Source: a candidate division WOR-1 bacterium RIFOXYB2_FULL_46_45
GTDB taxonomy: Bacteria > Margulisbacteria > WOR-1 > XYC2-FULL-46-14
Direction: 5' to 3'
Assembly (NCBI GenBank): GCA_001771585.1
Contig: MEUE01000001.1
Span: 745,984-809,983 of the forward strand
DNA: 64,000 nucleotides
The translations under genes were made by a program, and so were the position numbers. The notes under the pieces are model-generated. The model saw only the letters and a program-made list of their open reading frames with translations. It was not told where the DNA came from and did not search any database. Of this stretch, positions 8,635-16,804 are shown piece by piece. How positions within the stretch are numbered: position 1 is the stretch's first letter; the number at the start of each line of letters is the position of its first letter.

Positions 8635-9674
8635 GGATAGACCGCCAGGCCGGTGAGTCCTTCGGTCTCGTCAAAACCGCAAATCAAGTTCATATTTTGC
8701 ACCGCCTGCCCGGCCGCCCCTTTGATCAAGTTATCAATCGCGGACATAACAATAACGGATCCGTTTTCTTCGTTGACCGCAACTCCGATGTCGCAATAAT
8801 TTGAATTGACGACATACTTCGTGCACGGTTCATGTTCAACCACTCTCACAAACGGCTGCCCCTTGTAGAATTCTTTATATTTAGCTGTTAGCTGTTCGCC
8901 GTTCGCCGTTCGCCGCAGTTTCGCATAGATAGTTACCAGTATCCCGCGTGTCATCGGCATCAAATGGGGAACAAAAGTAACTTTGGCACTCTGATCTCCT
9001 GATATCCTGATCACCTGGTATCCTATCTCTCCCATGTGCCGATGGTTGGTCACCGCGTAAGCCATAATACCGTCATTCCGTTCGCAAAAATGGGTTTTTA
9101 AATTGACGCCTCTTCCCGCTCCGGAGACCCCTGATTTCGCGTCAACAAAAATAGCGGAAGAATCGATCAGCCCGTTTTTCACCAGCGGCGCCAAGCCCAA
9201 AATTGACGCCGTCGGATAACAGCCGGGGTTCCCGATCAAACGCGCTTTCTTGATCTCATTTTTATAAAGCTCCGGCAAACCGAAAACCGCTTCGTCCAAA
9301 ACTTTTTTGTCCGAATGTTCGATCCCATACCATTTTTTGAAGACCGCTTCGTCATGGAAACGGTAATCCGCCCCCAGATCAACAACTTTCTTGCCCGCCT
9401 TGATTATTTTGGGGACATAATTTATGGCAATGCCATGGGGCAAAGCCAAAAAGACCAGATCGATCTCCGCTAATTTTTTGTCCAGATCGTCAAGGACAAA
9501 ACAGGGTAAGTCGCAAATCCCGTTTAAATGCGGATAGAGCTCCGAAATTTTCTTCCCCTGATGCGCCGGCTCCGACATCAGCCATTTTACTTCCGCTTTC
9601 GAATGCCTAAGCAATATCCCCAAAAGATTGACCCCCGCGTACCCGCCCGCCCCGATGATTCCGATTTTTATCAT
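8631..9674 (-). CDS. argC: N-acetyl-gamma-glutamyl-phosphate reductase
   Basis: 347 residues. It reduces N-acetylglutamyl phosphate with NADPH, the third arginine step. The N-terminal Rossmann motif is [14 protein letters not shown], the catalytic cysteine is C152 ([13 protein letters not shown]), and NHRHMGEI holds the conserved histidine. Two stretches, residues about 219-229 and 254-265, are encoded by short tandem DNA repeats (separate entries) and flank the conserved [15 protein letters not shown] core, so they probably are loop expansions. Start and stop overlap AMMECR1 and argJ by four bases each. Confidence 0.95.
   Translation of the reverse strand: MIKIGIIGAGGYAGVNLLGILLRHSKAEVKWLMSEPAHQGKKISELYPHLNGICDLPCFVLDDLDKKLAEIDLVFLALPHGIAINYVPKIIKAGKKVVDLGADYRFHDEAVFKKWYGIEHSDKKVLDEAVFGLPELYKNEIKKARLIGNPGCYPTASILGLAPLVKNGLIDSSAIFVDAKSGVSGAGRGVNLKTHFCERNDGIMAYAVTNHRHMGEIGYQVIRISGDQSAKVTFVPHLMPMTRGILVTIYAKLRRTANGEQLTAKYKEFYKGQPFVRVVEHEPCTKYVVNSNYCDIGVAVNEENGSVIVMSAIDNLIKGAAGQAVQNMNLICGFDETEGLTGLAVYP
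8881..8915 (-). repeat. 7-bp tandem array inside argC
   Basis: Five heptamers in a row on the plus strand: TTAGCTG twice, then TTCGCCG three times. On the coding strand they encode [12 protein letters not shown] in ArgC, a stretch outside the conserved core. Phase is kept in the gene. Confidence 0.8.
8991..9022 (-). repeat. 8-bp tandem array inside argC
   Basis: Four octamers: CTGATCTC, CTGATATC, CTGATCAC, CTGGTATC on the plus strand. They encode [10 protein letters not shown] on the coding strand of argC, just before the conserved VTFVPHLMP segment. Confidence 0.75.
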
Positions 9675-10177
9675 TTGTAACGCCTCACTTCAAATCTGAA
9701 TAATTCGACCGGTTCTCGCCCTCCAATTCCCGCTTTTCTTCTGCAAATTTCAATCTGCTCTTCGGGCGTGTTTACTCCTTCCAAATCCGGAAGCAAAAGA
9801 CCCCTCTTTAACCCTGCTTTAACAATAACACCGTAACGCTTTGCATTCAACTCTTTTTCGGAGCCAACCCTTTCAGGAGCGGACAAGAGATCAACCGAAA
9901 TCACCAGGCTATCAAGCTCTTCCGGTTGAACCGGAGGGAAACGGGGATCGCGCGTTGCCGCTTCAATCGCGTTTCGAATAATCTCTTCCGCAACATTTGA
10001 TGTGGTCGGCTGAAAAGTCCCGATGCACCCTCTCAACTCACCCTGTTTTTTGATCGAAACAAAAACGCCGGCCTTATCCTTCATTTCCAAAGTGAGTTCC
10101 ACCGGCGGCTTGATAAGTTTGCCGTACTTCACGTATTCTTCAATCGTATTTTTGGCCAGTTGAACTAATTGGTGCAT
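9671..10177 (-). CDS. AMMECR1 domain protein (AmmeMemoRadiSam protein A-like)
   Basis: 168 residues covering one AMMECR1 domain. Family landmarks are [12 protein letters not shown] near residue 47, [15 protein letters not shown] and the [15 protein letters not shown] segment. The domain co-occurs with MEMO/LigB-type proteins and a radical SAM enzyme in many bacteria and archaea; the reaction is not established. It overlaps the LigB-like gene by 13 bases. In many bacteria these two are fused into one polypeptide, so the overlap fits a split version. No radical SAM partner is seen nearby. It heads directly into argC, which may be co-transcription only. Confidence 0.85.
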   Translation of the reverse strand: MHQLVQLAKNTIEEYVKYGKLIKPPVELTLEMKDKAGVFVSIKKQGELRGCIGTFQPTTSNVAEEIIRNAIEAATRDPRFPPVQPEELDSLVISVDLLSAPERVGSEKELNAKRYGVIVKAGLKRGLLLPDLEGVNTPEEQIEICRRKAGIGGREPVELFRFEVRRYK

Positions 10178-10944
10178 TTTTCAAAAGCCGCAACCATATA
10201 ACCGACCCCAAACGGCCCTTCATAAGACAAAAGTTCCGGTTTTAATTCCGTTTTATCCAGAGCTCCCAACAAGATCGCAATTGACCAGAGCGCGTCCTGT
10301 CCCGCCTCATCCGCCAGATCGGCCGGAAAATTTATAATCCCGGCAACATCGTATTTTTTTACAAGTTCAACCAGTTTCGAATCAAATTCTCTTCCTCTCT
10401 CTCTGTCCAAATGATGCGACAGATCCGCCGAAGCGATCACTGCAATCTTTTTTCCGGTTTTCTGCGCGGTCGCTTTGATTTTTTTGCCGAATTCAAACAG
10501 CTCTTTAAGCGATAAATAACCGATCGCCAACGGCACAATCGGAGTTTTTATTTTTTCCTGCAAAGGATAGTAAAGGGGAACAAGAAATCCGTGGTCGAGC
10601 ATCGTCTCCGGCGAACGGGAAGCGTATAATCCCCCTTCTTTGACCAGGGCAATCGCGAATTCGGGAAGTCCTTTCGCCTGTAAAGAAAGTTTTGGCGCTC
10701 CGAATTGACCGAAGTTCCCCTCAAAAACATGTCCGGTATAGACCGGAACCGTCGCGGGGGAATTTTCGCCGTGGGGACTGACAATTACGATCGCGTCAAG
10801 TTTTTTTTCAAGCGCTTTGAGCCGGCGGGCCACTTCTTTCATCGCTTGCTGGGTTTGGGCGGCCTGCTTGATCCTCTCTCCGCCAATCTGAGGGACAATG
10901 ATCGGGGGGTGGGGAAGAATTGCCCCAAATAAGATATCGTCCAT
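10165..10944 (-). CDS. LigB/MEMO-like class III extradiol dioxygenase fold protein
   Basis: 259 residues. The N-terminus [16 protein letters not shown], then [25 protein letters not shown] and [14 protein letters not shown] carry the histidines and acids expected for metal binding in the LigB (PF02900) family. Its overlap with the AMMECR1 gene and the frequent fusion of the two elsewhere point to the AmmeMemoRadiSam-type system rather than aromatic ring cleavage. It is the first gene of the arg-containing operon and is divergent from glmM, 36 bases apart. Confidence 0.8.
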   Translation of the reverse strand: MDDILFGAILPHPPIIVPQIGGERIKQAAQTQQAMKEVARRLKALEKKLDAIVIVSPHGENSPATVPVYTGHVFEGNFGQFGAPKLSLQAKGLPEFAIALVKEGGLYASRSPETMLDHGFLVPLYYPLQEKIKTPIVPLAIGYLSLKELFEFGKKIKATAQKTGKKIAVIASADLSHHLDRERGREFDSKLVELVKKYDVAGIINFPADLADEAGQDALWSIAILLGALDKTELKPELLSYEGPFGVGYMVAAFEKCTN

Positions 10945-10956
10945 TTCTTTTTATGA

Positions 10957-10975
10957 TATAATAATTTTTTATAAA
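10957..10975 (+). promoter_or_regulatory. Two candidate -10 boxes upstream of glmM
   Basis: TATAAT at 10957-10962 and TATAAA at 10970-10975 precede the ATG at 10981. The second leaves only 5 bases, a leaderless arrangement. No Shine-Dalgarno sequence is present. The 36-base gap also has to hold the divergent promoter of the LigB-like gene. Confidence 0.45.
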
Positions 10976-10980
10976 CTGCA

Positions 10981-12288
10981 ATGCTTAAAATAACAATTTC
11001 AGGAGTAAGAGGAAGAGTTGACGAAGGGTTGACCCCGGAGACCGTCCTTGATTTTGCCAGGGCCTTTGGGACCTACCTTAAAGGCGGCAAAGTGGTGGTC
11101 GGATGCGATACCCGCGCTTCGGGAGAATACCTCAAGGGGATCGTCTTCTCTGGTCTTCTATCTTGTGGTTGTAATGTCATTGATCTGGGAATTGCCACCA
11201 CCCCGACGGTTGGGATTATGACCAAACATTTGAAGGCCAAGGGGGGAATCGTCATCACCGCCTCCCACAACCCCAATCCGTGGAACGGACTAAAATTTAT
11301 CTCTTCCGACGGCTTGTTTCTGGTCCCCCTTGAATTTGAAAAGATGGTCAAAATTTATGAGAACAAAAAATTTAGTGAGCGGGACAAGGGGACCGTCGCA
11401 AAGTTCAATCACGCCAACCGGATCCATATTGATAAAGTTGCCAAAGCCATCAAACGTCCCCGGCGCCGTTTTACGGTGGTGGTTGACAGCTGTAACGGGG
11501 CGGGGAGCGTCATAACCCCCCTCCTGCTGAAAAAACTGGGCTGTAAAGTGATTGCCATAAATACAAACATGAAGCTCCCCTTCCCCCACGGGCCGGAGCC
11601 GACCCCGCATAATTTGAAAGAGTTAAGCGCCGCCGTTATAAAAAACAAGGCCGATATCGGTTTCGCGCAGGATCCCGACGCCGACCGCCTTTCAATCGTA
11701 ACTTCCGGCGGAAGGGCCATCTCGGAAGAGTACACCGTAGCACTCTGCGCCCTCTATGTCAGGCCGAAAAAGATCGTGATCAACCTCTCCACCAGTAGTC
11801 TGGTTGACGAGGTTGCGGCCAAAATTAACGCCCGGGTCTTTCGCACCAAAATCGGGGAGATCCATGTCGCCTCCGAAATGAAAAAAATAAAAGCCGAAAT
11901 CGGAGGGGAAGGGAACGGCGGGGTAATTTATCCGAAAGTTGGAATGAATCGCGACAGCCTGGCTGGGATCGGAATCATCCTGGCTCTGTTATCGGAAAGC
12001 GGCAAGAGCATTGACCAAATTGTCGGAGAATTGACCGAATATTTTCTGGCTAAAGACAAATTGGAATGCCAAACCGTGGCCGACGCCGAAAAAATACTGG
12101 AAAAAACCAAAGAGATTTTCAGAAACGAAAAAACGGATTCAACCGACGGGATAAAAGTTTATTTAAAAGAGGGCTGGATCCATCTGCGCGCGTCAAACAC
12201 CGAACCTATTTTGAGAATTTTCTGCGAAGCTAAAAACGAAGCCCAAGCCCAGGAACTGCTCCTAGGCATCAAGTCCAAGCTGCTCTAG
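10981..12288 (+). CDS. glmM: Phosphoglucosamine mutase / phosphohexomutase
   Basis: 435 residues. All alpha-D-phosphohexomutase landmarks are present: phosphoserine S95 in TASHNP, metal loop DPDADR at 231-236, sugar-binding GEGNGGVI, and phosphate-binding RASNTEPILRI. The likely role is glucosamine-6-P to glucosamine-1-P for UDP-GlcNAc, consistent with the GlmU-type uridylyltransferase 7 kb away, but phosphomannomutase activity is possible because a GDP-mannose-type pathway (51.9-54 kb) is also encoded. Its 3' end overlaps the convergent regulator gene by 27 bases. Confidence 0.85.
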   Translation: MLKITISGVRGRVDEGLTPETVLDFARAFGTYLKGGKVVVGCDTRASGEYLKGIVFSGLLSCGCNVIDLGIATTPTVGIMTKHLKAKGGIVITASHNPNPWNGLKFISSDGLFLVPLEFEKMVKIYENKKFSERDKGTVAKFNHANRIHIDKVAKAIKRPRRRFTVVVDSCNGAGSVITPLLLKKLGCKVIAINTNMKLPFPHGPEPTPHNLKELSAAVIKNKADIGFAQDPDADRLSIVTSGGRAISEEYTVALCALYVRPKKIVINLSTSSLVDEVAAKINARVFRTKIGEIHVASEMKKIKAEIGGEGNGGVIYPKVGMNRDSLAGIGIILALLSESGKSIDQIVGELTEYFLAKDKLECQTVADAEKILEKTKEIFRNEKTDSTDGIKVYLKEGWIHLRASNTEPILRIFCEAKNEAQAQELLLGIKSKLL

Positions 12289-13476
12289 CCGCTCGGTAAA
12301 AGTTTCTTTGGGAATATCCAAAAACCGGCAGGAGGAAGAAACATTGTCGTTGGCTTGCCGAAGAACCAGTCCAAAAAAAGCTTTTTCAAACTCAATCCTG
12401 GCTTGTTCCAGCCTTACTGTTCCACAGCCCAAAAACTCGTTTTTCTTCGCCCGCTTAAACATCTCCGCGGTCAAAGGAAGATCGGACAACCGCAGCGTTC
12501 CGCCGCTGCATTTGACAAGTCCGGCGGAAAGGAGCTCCTCAAGTTCGGCAAAGTTACCCGGAAAATCGTAATAGGTCAAAAACTGGACCAGGTCGGTTCC
12601 GATCCCGGCCGCGCGCCCTTCAATGCGGGCGGCAACCATTAGAAAAAGATCCTCTTTCCTGAACCGGAGCGCCGGCAGATGCAGGATTTTAAAAGCGGCC
12701 AGTTTTTCCTGGGGACTAATTGACTCAAGAATAACCCTAATCTCTTTATCAAACTTTATGTTGTTTTTTCTGGCGCTTAAAAATTGAACCAGGCTCTCCC
12801 TAAAGTGCTCCGGGATCGCGTCAAAGCCGCTCAAATAAACCGTTGCCGGAGCAAAGATGTTTTTGAAGGCCGCCCAGAAGCCCGGTTCGTCTTCCTCTTT
12901 CTGGAAAGCCGAAAGGTTGATCTCCTTGAATTTTCCTTTTTTGATCGAGTTGCGGTGGATCAGCTCGGCCGCCTCCCTTTTGTTGATCCCAATCTCCCCC
13001 GCGATATTAACGTCATCCAGGGATGCGGAAATAGAAAGGAGGTCTTCAAAAAGGGCCCTCCTGATAACGCTCCCCCCCTTAAGCCAGAGAATTGCATCGG
13101 AACCGGAAAGCGAGGCGGGGGTCTTTGTCCCCGCCAATGCGGCAGTGACCGCCGCGGAAAGCTTGTTGGGATCAAGCGGCTTCGCCAGAAAAGAGGCCGC
13201 CCCCATTTTGGTCGCGGCAACCACCAATGGAATATCGGGAGTCCCCGAAAGCATGATCGCCGGAATCAGGGGGTTTACCATTTTTATTTTACGGTAGATA
13301 TCAAGGGCGTTTTTTTCTTTGATGTCGCAGTCGATGACAACAAGGTCGGGAGCTTCCTGCGGTATTTTTAAAACAGCCAGCTGTGCCGAAAGGGTTTCAA
13401 TTTCGTAGCCGTCCAAAATATCATGAATGGACTTCTCTGTCTTGATATTGTCTGTAATTAAAAATATCTTATTCAT
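12262..13476 (-). CDS. NtrC-like response regulator with degenerate AAA+ domain
   Basis: 404 residues in NtrC layout. Receiver: acidic D9, phospho-acceptor D49, S77 and K99 are all intact. AAA+ region (about 140-320): the Walker A site reads GEIGINKR (160-167) instead of GESGTGKE, Walker B reads VYLSGFDAIP instead of LFLDEIGELP, and no GAFTGA loop is present, while LPALRFRKEDL and YDFPGNFAELEELL keep the sigma54-activator skeleton. A Fis-type helix-turn-helix ends the protein (NVSSSCRFLDIPKETFTERL). It probably cannot hydrolyse ATP or open sigma54 promoters; regulation by DNA binding is more likely. It follows the histidine kinase gene by 39 bases. Confidence 0.85.
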   Translation of the reverse strand: MNKIFLITDNIKTEKSIHDILDGYEIETLSAQLAVLKIPQEAPDLVVIDCDIKEKNALDIYRKIKMVNPLIPAIMLSGTPDIPLVVAATKMGAASFLAKPLDPNKLSAAVTAALAGTKTPASLSGSDAILWLKGGSVIRRALFEDLLSISASLDDVNIAGEIGINKREAAELIHRNSIKKGKFKEINLSAFQKEEDEPGFWAAFKNIFAPATVYLSGFDAIPEHFRESLVQFLSARKNNIKFDKEIRVILESISPQEKLAAFKILHLPALRFRKEDLFLMVAARIEGRAAGIGTDLVQFLTYYDFPGNFAELEELLSAGLVKCSGGTLRLSDLPLTAEMFKRAKKNEFLGCGTVRLEQARIEFEKAFFGLVLRQANDNVSSSCRFLDIPKETFTERLEQLGLDA

Positions 13477-13515
13477 TTTTCCCCGTTATAAGTTATTGGT
13501 TATAATTATAAGCCA

Positions 13516-16500
13516 TTATTGCTGTACCGGCAAATAGATCCGGAAGGTGGTCCCCTCCCCTATTTTGCTTAAGACCTTAATCTCCCCCTGGTGCGCCTCA
13601 ACCAAACTGTGCACAATAGTCAAGCCGAGCCCGGTCCCACCGTGTTTGGTAGTAAAAAACGGATCAAAAAGATGCGCCAGGTTCTCTTCCGAAATCCCGT
13701 GCCCAGTGTCCGAAATTTCAATCACAATCCCCTGGATAAAATTTTCCAACTGCCTGCCGATTTTGGTGGTCAGAGTGAGCGTCCCCCCCTCCGGCATCGC
13801 CTGGATGGCGTTTAAGATCAGATTGGTAAAAACCTGGGTAAATTGTTCGGGATCAAGCATTATTTCGGGGAGGCGGGAATAATTTTTTACGATTTTGACC
13901 TTGTTCTCCTCGGCCTGTTTTAGATAATCCTTAAGGATTCCTTCCAAATACTCTCCAATGTTCACCTTGGAAAGCTTCATCTCCGTGGTGCGGGCAAAGC
14001 GGAGGAGGTTTTCAACTATCCGGTCGATCCGGCCGACTTCGGTCGGAATGATCTCCAGCATTTTCTTCCTGAAGACCGGGTCGTCAAACTTGAGCGGCAA
14101 AATCTGCGCCATGATTCGAAGCGATGAAAGCGGATTCTTGATCTCATGCGCCATCCCGGCCGACATGATCCCCAGGGCCTTCAGCTTATCGGCCTGCCGG
14201 GCCTTGTTCTCAAGGTCGCGCACCTCGGTCATATCCCTGGCCGAAAGGAGCATCCCGGTCTTGTCGCGCGGGGTCCCCAGCAAAGTGGTGTTGATCAAAA
14301 GCGGAACAATCCCCTTCCTGGGATTTAAAATCCCGGCCTCAAAATTGTAGAGACATTTGTCCTTCAACGTGCTGGCAACCGCCCCATAGAGTGGGCTTTT
14401 GTCCGAAAAAATATCGGAATATTTTTTCCCTTCCAGTTCTTCGTATTTTTTGCCGATAATCTTTTCCATTGCCGGATTGCAGGTTACAATTTTACCTTCG
14501 TAGTCGGTGGTCAAGACGCCGGAGGGGAGAGAATCAAGCACCTCCTGGTTGTAATTTCTCATCTCCATGACTTCCTGATAGAGCCGAACGTTTTCAAGGG
14601 AAAGCGCAGTCTGGTTGGCCAGAGTTGAAAAAAGTCTCAGGTCTTCCGCGGAAAAACCCTCGTGGGACGATTTTTCGCCCAACGCGATGATTGCGGCCAA
14701 ACCGTTTTTGCCGATTACGGGGATCCACAATTTGAATTCAAAGGGATAAATTTCGGACAAGATCCGGGTTAATTCTTCCGCCCCGGCCTTGTTCCCTTCC
14801 GCTCCCCGCCGGACCACTTCTTCCTGCAGAGCTTCAATCGCCAAAGGACCGGGACTTGACAGGAAGAAATTGGCCAGGTTGTTGCCGGCCGAAAGCTCGA
14901 TTTTCTTGTATTTCCCCAATCCCGCCTTGCCGTGCAGGTTCACGGACTCAAAAGAACCGCTTTTGCGGTTAAAGACCAAAAACGAAATCTCCGAAATTTC
15001 AACCACATCGATAAAGGTGGAGACGATCAGCTGGGCAACATCTTCAAGTTTGATCCGGGAGAGGATGTCCTGGCTGACATTGCGCAAGGCCCTCTGATAA
15101 TCCAGCCGTTTTCGAACGAAAATCCGATCGGCCAGGTTCTGCGTAATTTTTAAAAGCGGCTGAAAAATGGCCGCGATCACAAAGACCAGAAAAGCGGTTG
15201 CCAAAACCGAGGTGTAGCCGAAAAATCCCTGCAAAAACTGTTCGGAGAGATAAACCCCCAGGACGTACAGGGCAATGATCAAAATCGAAGTGACGGTATA
15301 AACAAAACTTTTTTGGATCACAACCTCAATCGCCAGCAGGCGGTGCCTGATGATGGCGTATCCGGTAAAAGCCACCATAATAATTGCCGCGTTGGGCCCC
15401 ACAAAGGAATATTCCGAAATCCCCATAAACGGAAGGATTAGATTGGTGGCAACCGCAACTATGGCCGTCAAGAAAAAACCCACAAACAAATACTTCAACT
15501 GGTCAAGATAAAGGCCGGATAGGGTCCGGTAGCTTTTTAACAGGTTAAAAAATGCCCAGACCAAAAACAGCAGGATATAAAGTACAAACCAAAGATAGGC
15601 CATACCGTATCGGCTGACAAATCCGGCCGGGGTTATTATTACTTCGCTTATGACCTGGTTGTTCCAGATTAAAATCGGGAAGATCAGAAGCGGCAAAAAA
15701 ATCGCGGCTTTTTCGGCCCACAGGACAGCCCTCAATTCTTTCGGAAAAACCCGGCTGAAATAAAGCATCAAGGCGGGGATAAAAGAAGCCCCGGTAAAAG
15801 CGGCCTTCCCCCAAAAATCAACCAGCACGGGATCCTTGGAAGTCCAGACAACCGAAACCCCAAAGATCCAAACCGCCATGGCAAAAGCAATGAGGGAAAA
15901 AGAAAAGTTGATTCCGTTTTTATATCCCTGTAAAACGGCAAAGATTCCCATAAAAACAAGGGACAAAACAATATAAAAAGTCAGCAGAACGTTGGTGCTC
16001 CCTTCCGCCAGGATCAAAAAAGTCCCTATCGCCCCGGAAAGAAAAAACAAAAATACTATCGCCCTCCAAAGGAAGTCTTCCGAATTCAAAAGGCGATGCC
16101 TAATCATGGCGTAAGAAACCGAACCTGCCAGGATAAGCGTTGAGGCCGGCCCAAGAGCCGCCCATTCCGCCGTTTTAAAAAACTGCGGCAAAACAATGTT
16201 GGCCAACAACATTAAAACGGAGGTGGCTGCCACTCCAAATAAAACATACCAAACCTGAAGCCTTTCTCTTCCCCGGGAACCCAAATATTTTTTTGCCAAA
16301 ACCAAAAAGCCGATCAAAGCATAAAGCATCACGTACAAGCTGAAAAACGGCATAGCCGGACCATACTCGGGGGGCAGATAAAAAGGAAACCCCGCTTTTT
16401 TTTCAATCAATGGGGTAAAAGAGAGAAACAAAAAAAGAAAGGCGGGAGAAAAAATCAGCCAACTAACCGGCTCCGACAGGCCCTTTTTCGCGTCTTCGGT

Positions 16501-16761
16501 AAAAACCAGTGAAAAACACAAAAAGACCGCCGGAAGCAAAGAGGTGGCGGCGTAGGCGAATCTAACCCAATACAACAAGGTCAATTCGTCCCGCGCGGAA
16601 GAAGCCAAAAAAATCACAAGAGATAAAAGAGCCAAAAGTAAAAGCAAAGCGCTAAAAAAAATGTTTTCTTTTTTTTCTTTACCTCTTAAAAAGATAAAAA
16701 CCGAAAGGCCCGAATTGATCGTGGCAGCCGCCAACAGAACGATTCCCGTAGGGGATAACAT
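13516..16761 (-). CDS. Large membrane histidine kinase, two 7TM sensor modules + GAF + PAS
   Basis: About 1081 residues (residue numbers here count from the upstream ATG at 16770). Residues 1-230 and 235-480 each look like a seven-helix histidine-kinase sensor module; both end in the same motif (YAMIRHRLL near 220, YAIIRHRLL near 471), so the sensor seems duplicated. GAF-like region about 560-735, PAS about 740-850, HisKA with H875 (MAHEIKNPLSS), HATPase with N box (NLILNAIQAMP), DTGHGIS and GGTGLGLTIVHS. I prefer the ATG at 16761, since a TATAAT overlaps the upstream ATG and ends 7 bases before this one. Its partner is the regulator 39 bases downstream. Confidence 0.9.
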   Translation of the reverse strand: MLSPTGIVLLAAATINSGLSVFIFLRGKEKKENIFFSALLLLLALLSLVIFLASSARDELTLLYWVRFAYAATSLLPAVFLCFSLVFTEDAKKGLSEPVSWLIFSPAFLFLFLSFTPLIEKKAGFPFYLPPEYGPAMPFFSLYVMLYALIGFLVLAKKYLGSRGRERLQVWYVLFGVAATSVLMLLANIVLPQFFKTAEWAALGPASTLILAGSVSYAMIRHRLLNSEDFLWRAIVFLFFLSGAIGTFLILAEGSTNVLLTFYIVLSLVFMGIFAVLQGYKNGINFSFSLIAFAMAVWIFGVSVVWTSKDPVLVDFWGKAAFTGASFIPALMLYFSRVFPKELRAVLWAEKAAIFLPLLIFPILIWNNQVISEVIITPAGFVSRYGMAYLWFVLYILLFLVWAFFNLLKSYRTLSGLYLDQLKYLFVGFFLTAIVAVATNLILPFMGISEYSFVGPNAAIIMVAFTGYAIIRHRLLAIEVVIQKSFVYTVTSILIIALYVLGVYLSEQFLQGFFGYTSVLATAFLVFVIAAIFQPLLKITQNLADRIFVRKRLDYQRALRNVSQDILSRIKLEDVAQLIVSTFIDVVEISEISFLVFNRKSGSFESVNLHGKAGLGKYKKIELSAGNNLANFFLSSPGPLAIEALQEEVVRRGAEGNKAGAEELTRILSEIYPFEFKLWIPVIGKNGLAAIIALGEKSSHEGFSAEDLRLFSTLANQTALSLENVRLYQEVMEMRNYNQEVLDSLPSGVLTTDYEGKIVTCNPAMEKIIGKKYEELEGKKYSDIFSDKSPLYGAVASTLKDKCLYNFEAGILNPRKGIVPLLINTTLLGTPRDKTGMLLSARDMTEVRDLENKARQADKLKALGIMSAGMAHEIKNPLSSLRIMAQILPLKFDDPVFRKKMLEIIPTEVGRIDRIVENLLRFARTTEMKLSKVNIGEYLEGILKDYLKQAEENKVKIVKNYSRLPEIMLDPEQFTQVFTNLILNAIQAMPEGGTLTLTTKIGRQLENFIQGIVIEISDTGHGISEENLAHLFDPFFTTKHGGTGLGLTIVHSLVEAHQGEIKVLSKIGEGTTFRIYLPVQQ

Positions 16762-16768
16762 AAGCCAC

Positions 16769-16774
16769 ATTATA
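16769..16774 (-). promoter_or_regulatory. -10 box of the histidine kinase operon
   Basis: TATAAT on the minus strand ends 7 bases before the ATG at 16761 and overlaps the alternative ATG at 16770. No ribosome-binding site is seen, so a leaderless mRNA is likely. Confidence 0.55.
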
Positions 16775-16804
16775 GGTTGATTGAAACGTTCAAGTCAACA
16801 CCGC

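Noticed and set aside
12784-13371. 195-codon plus-strand frame opposite the degenerate regulator
   Set aside because: Its sequence is a basic, proline-rich shadow without start signals, opposite a well-supported gene.
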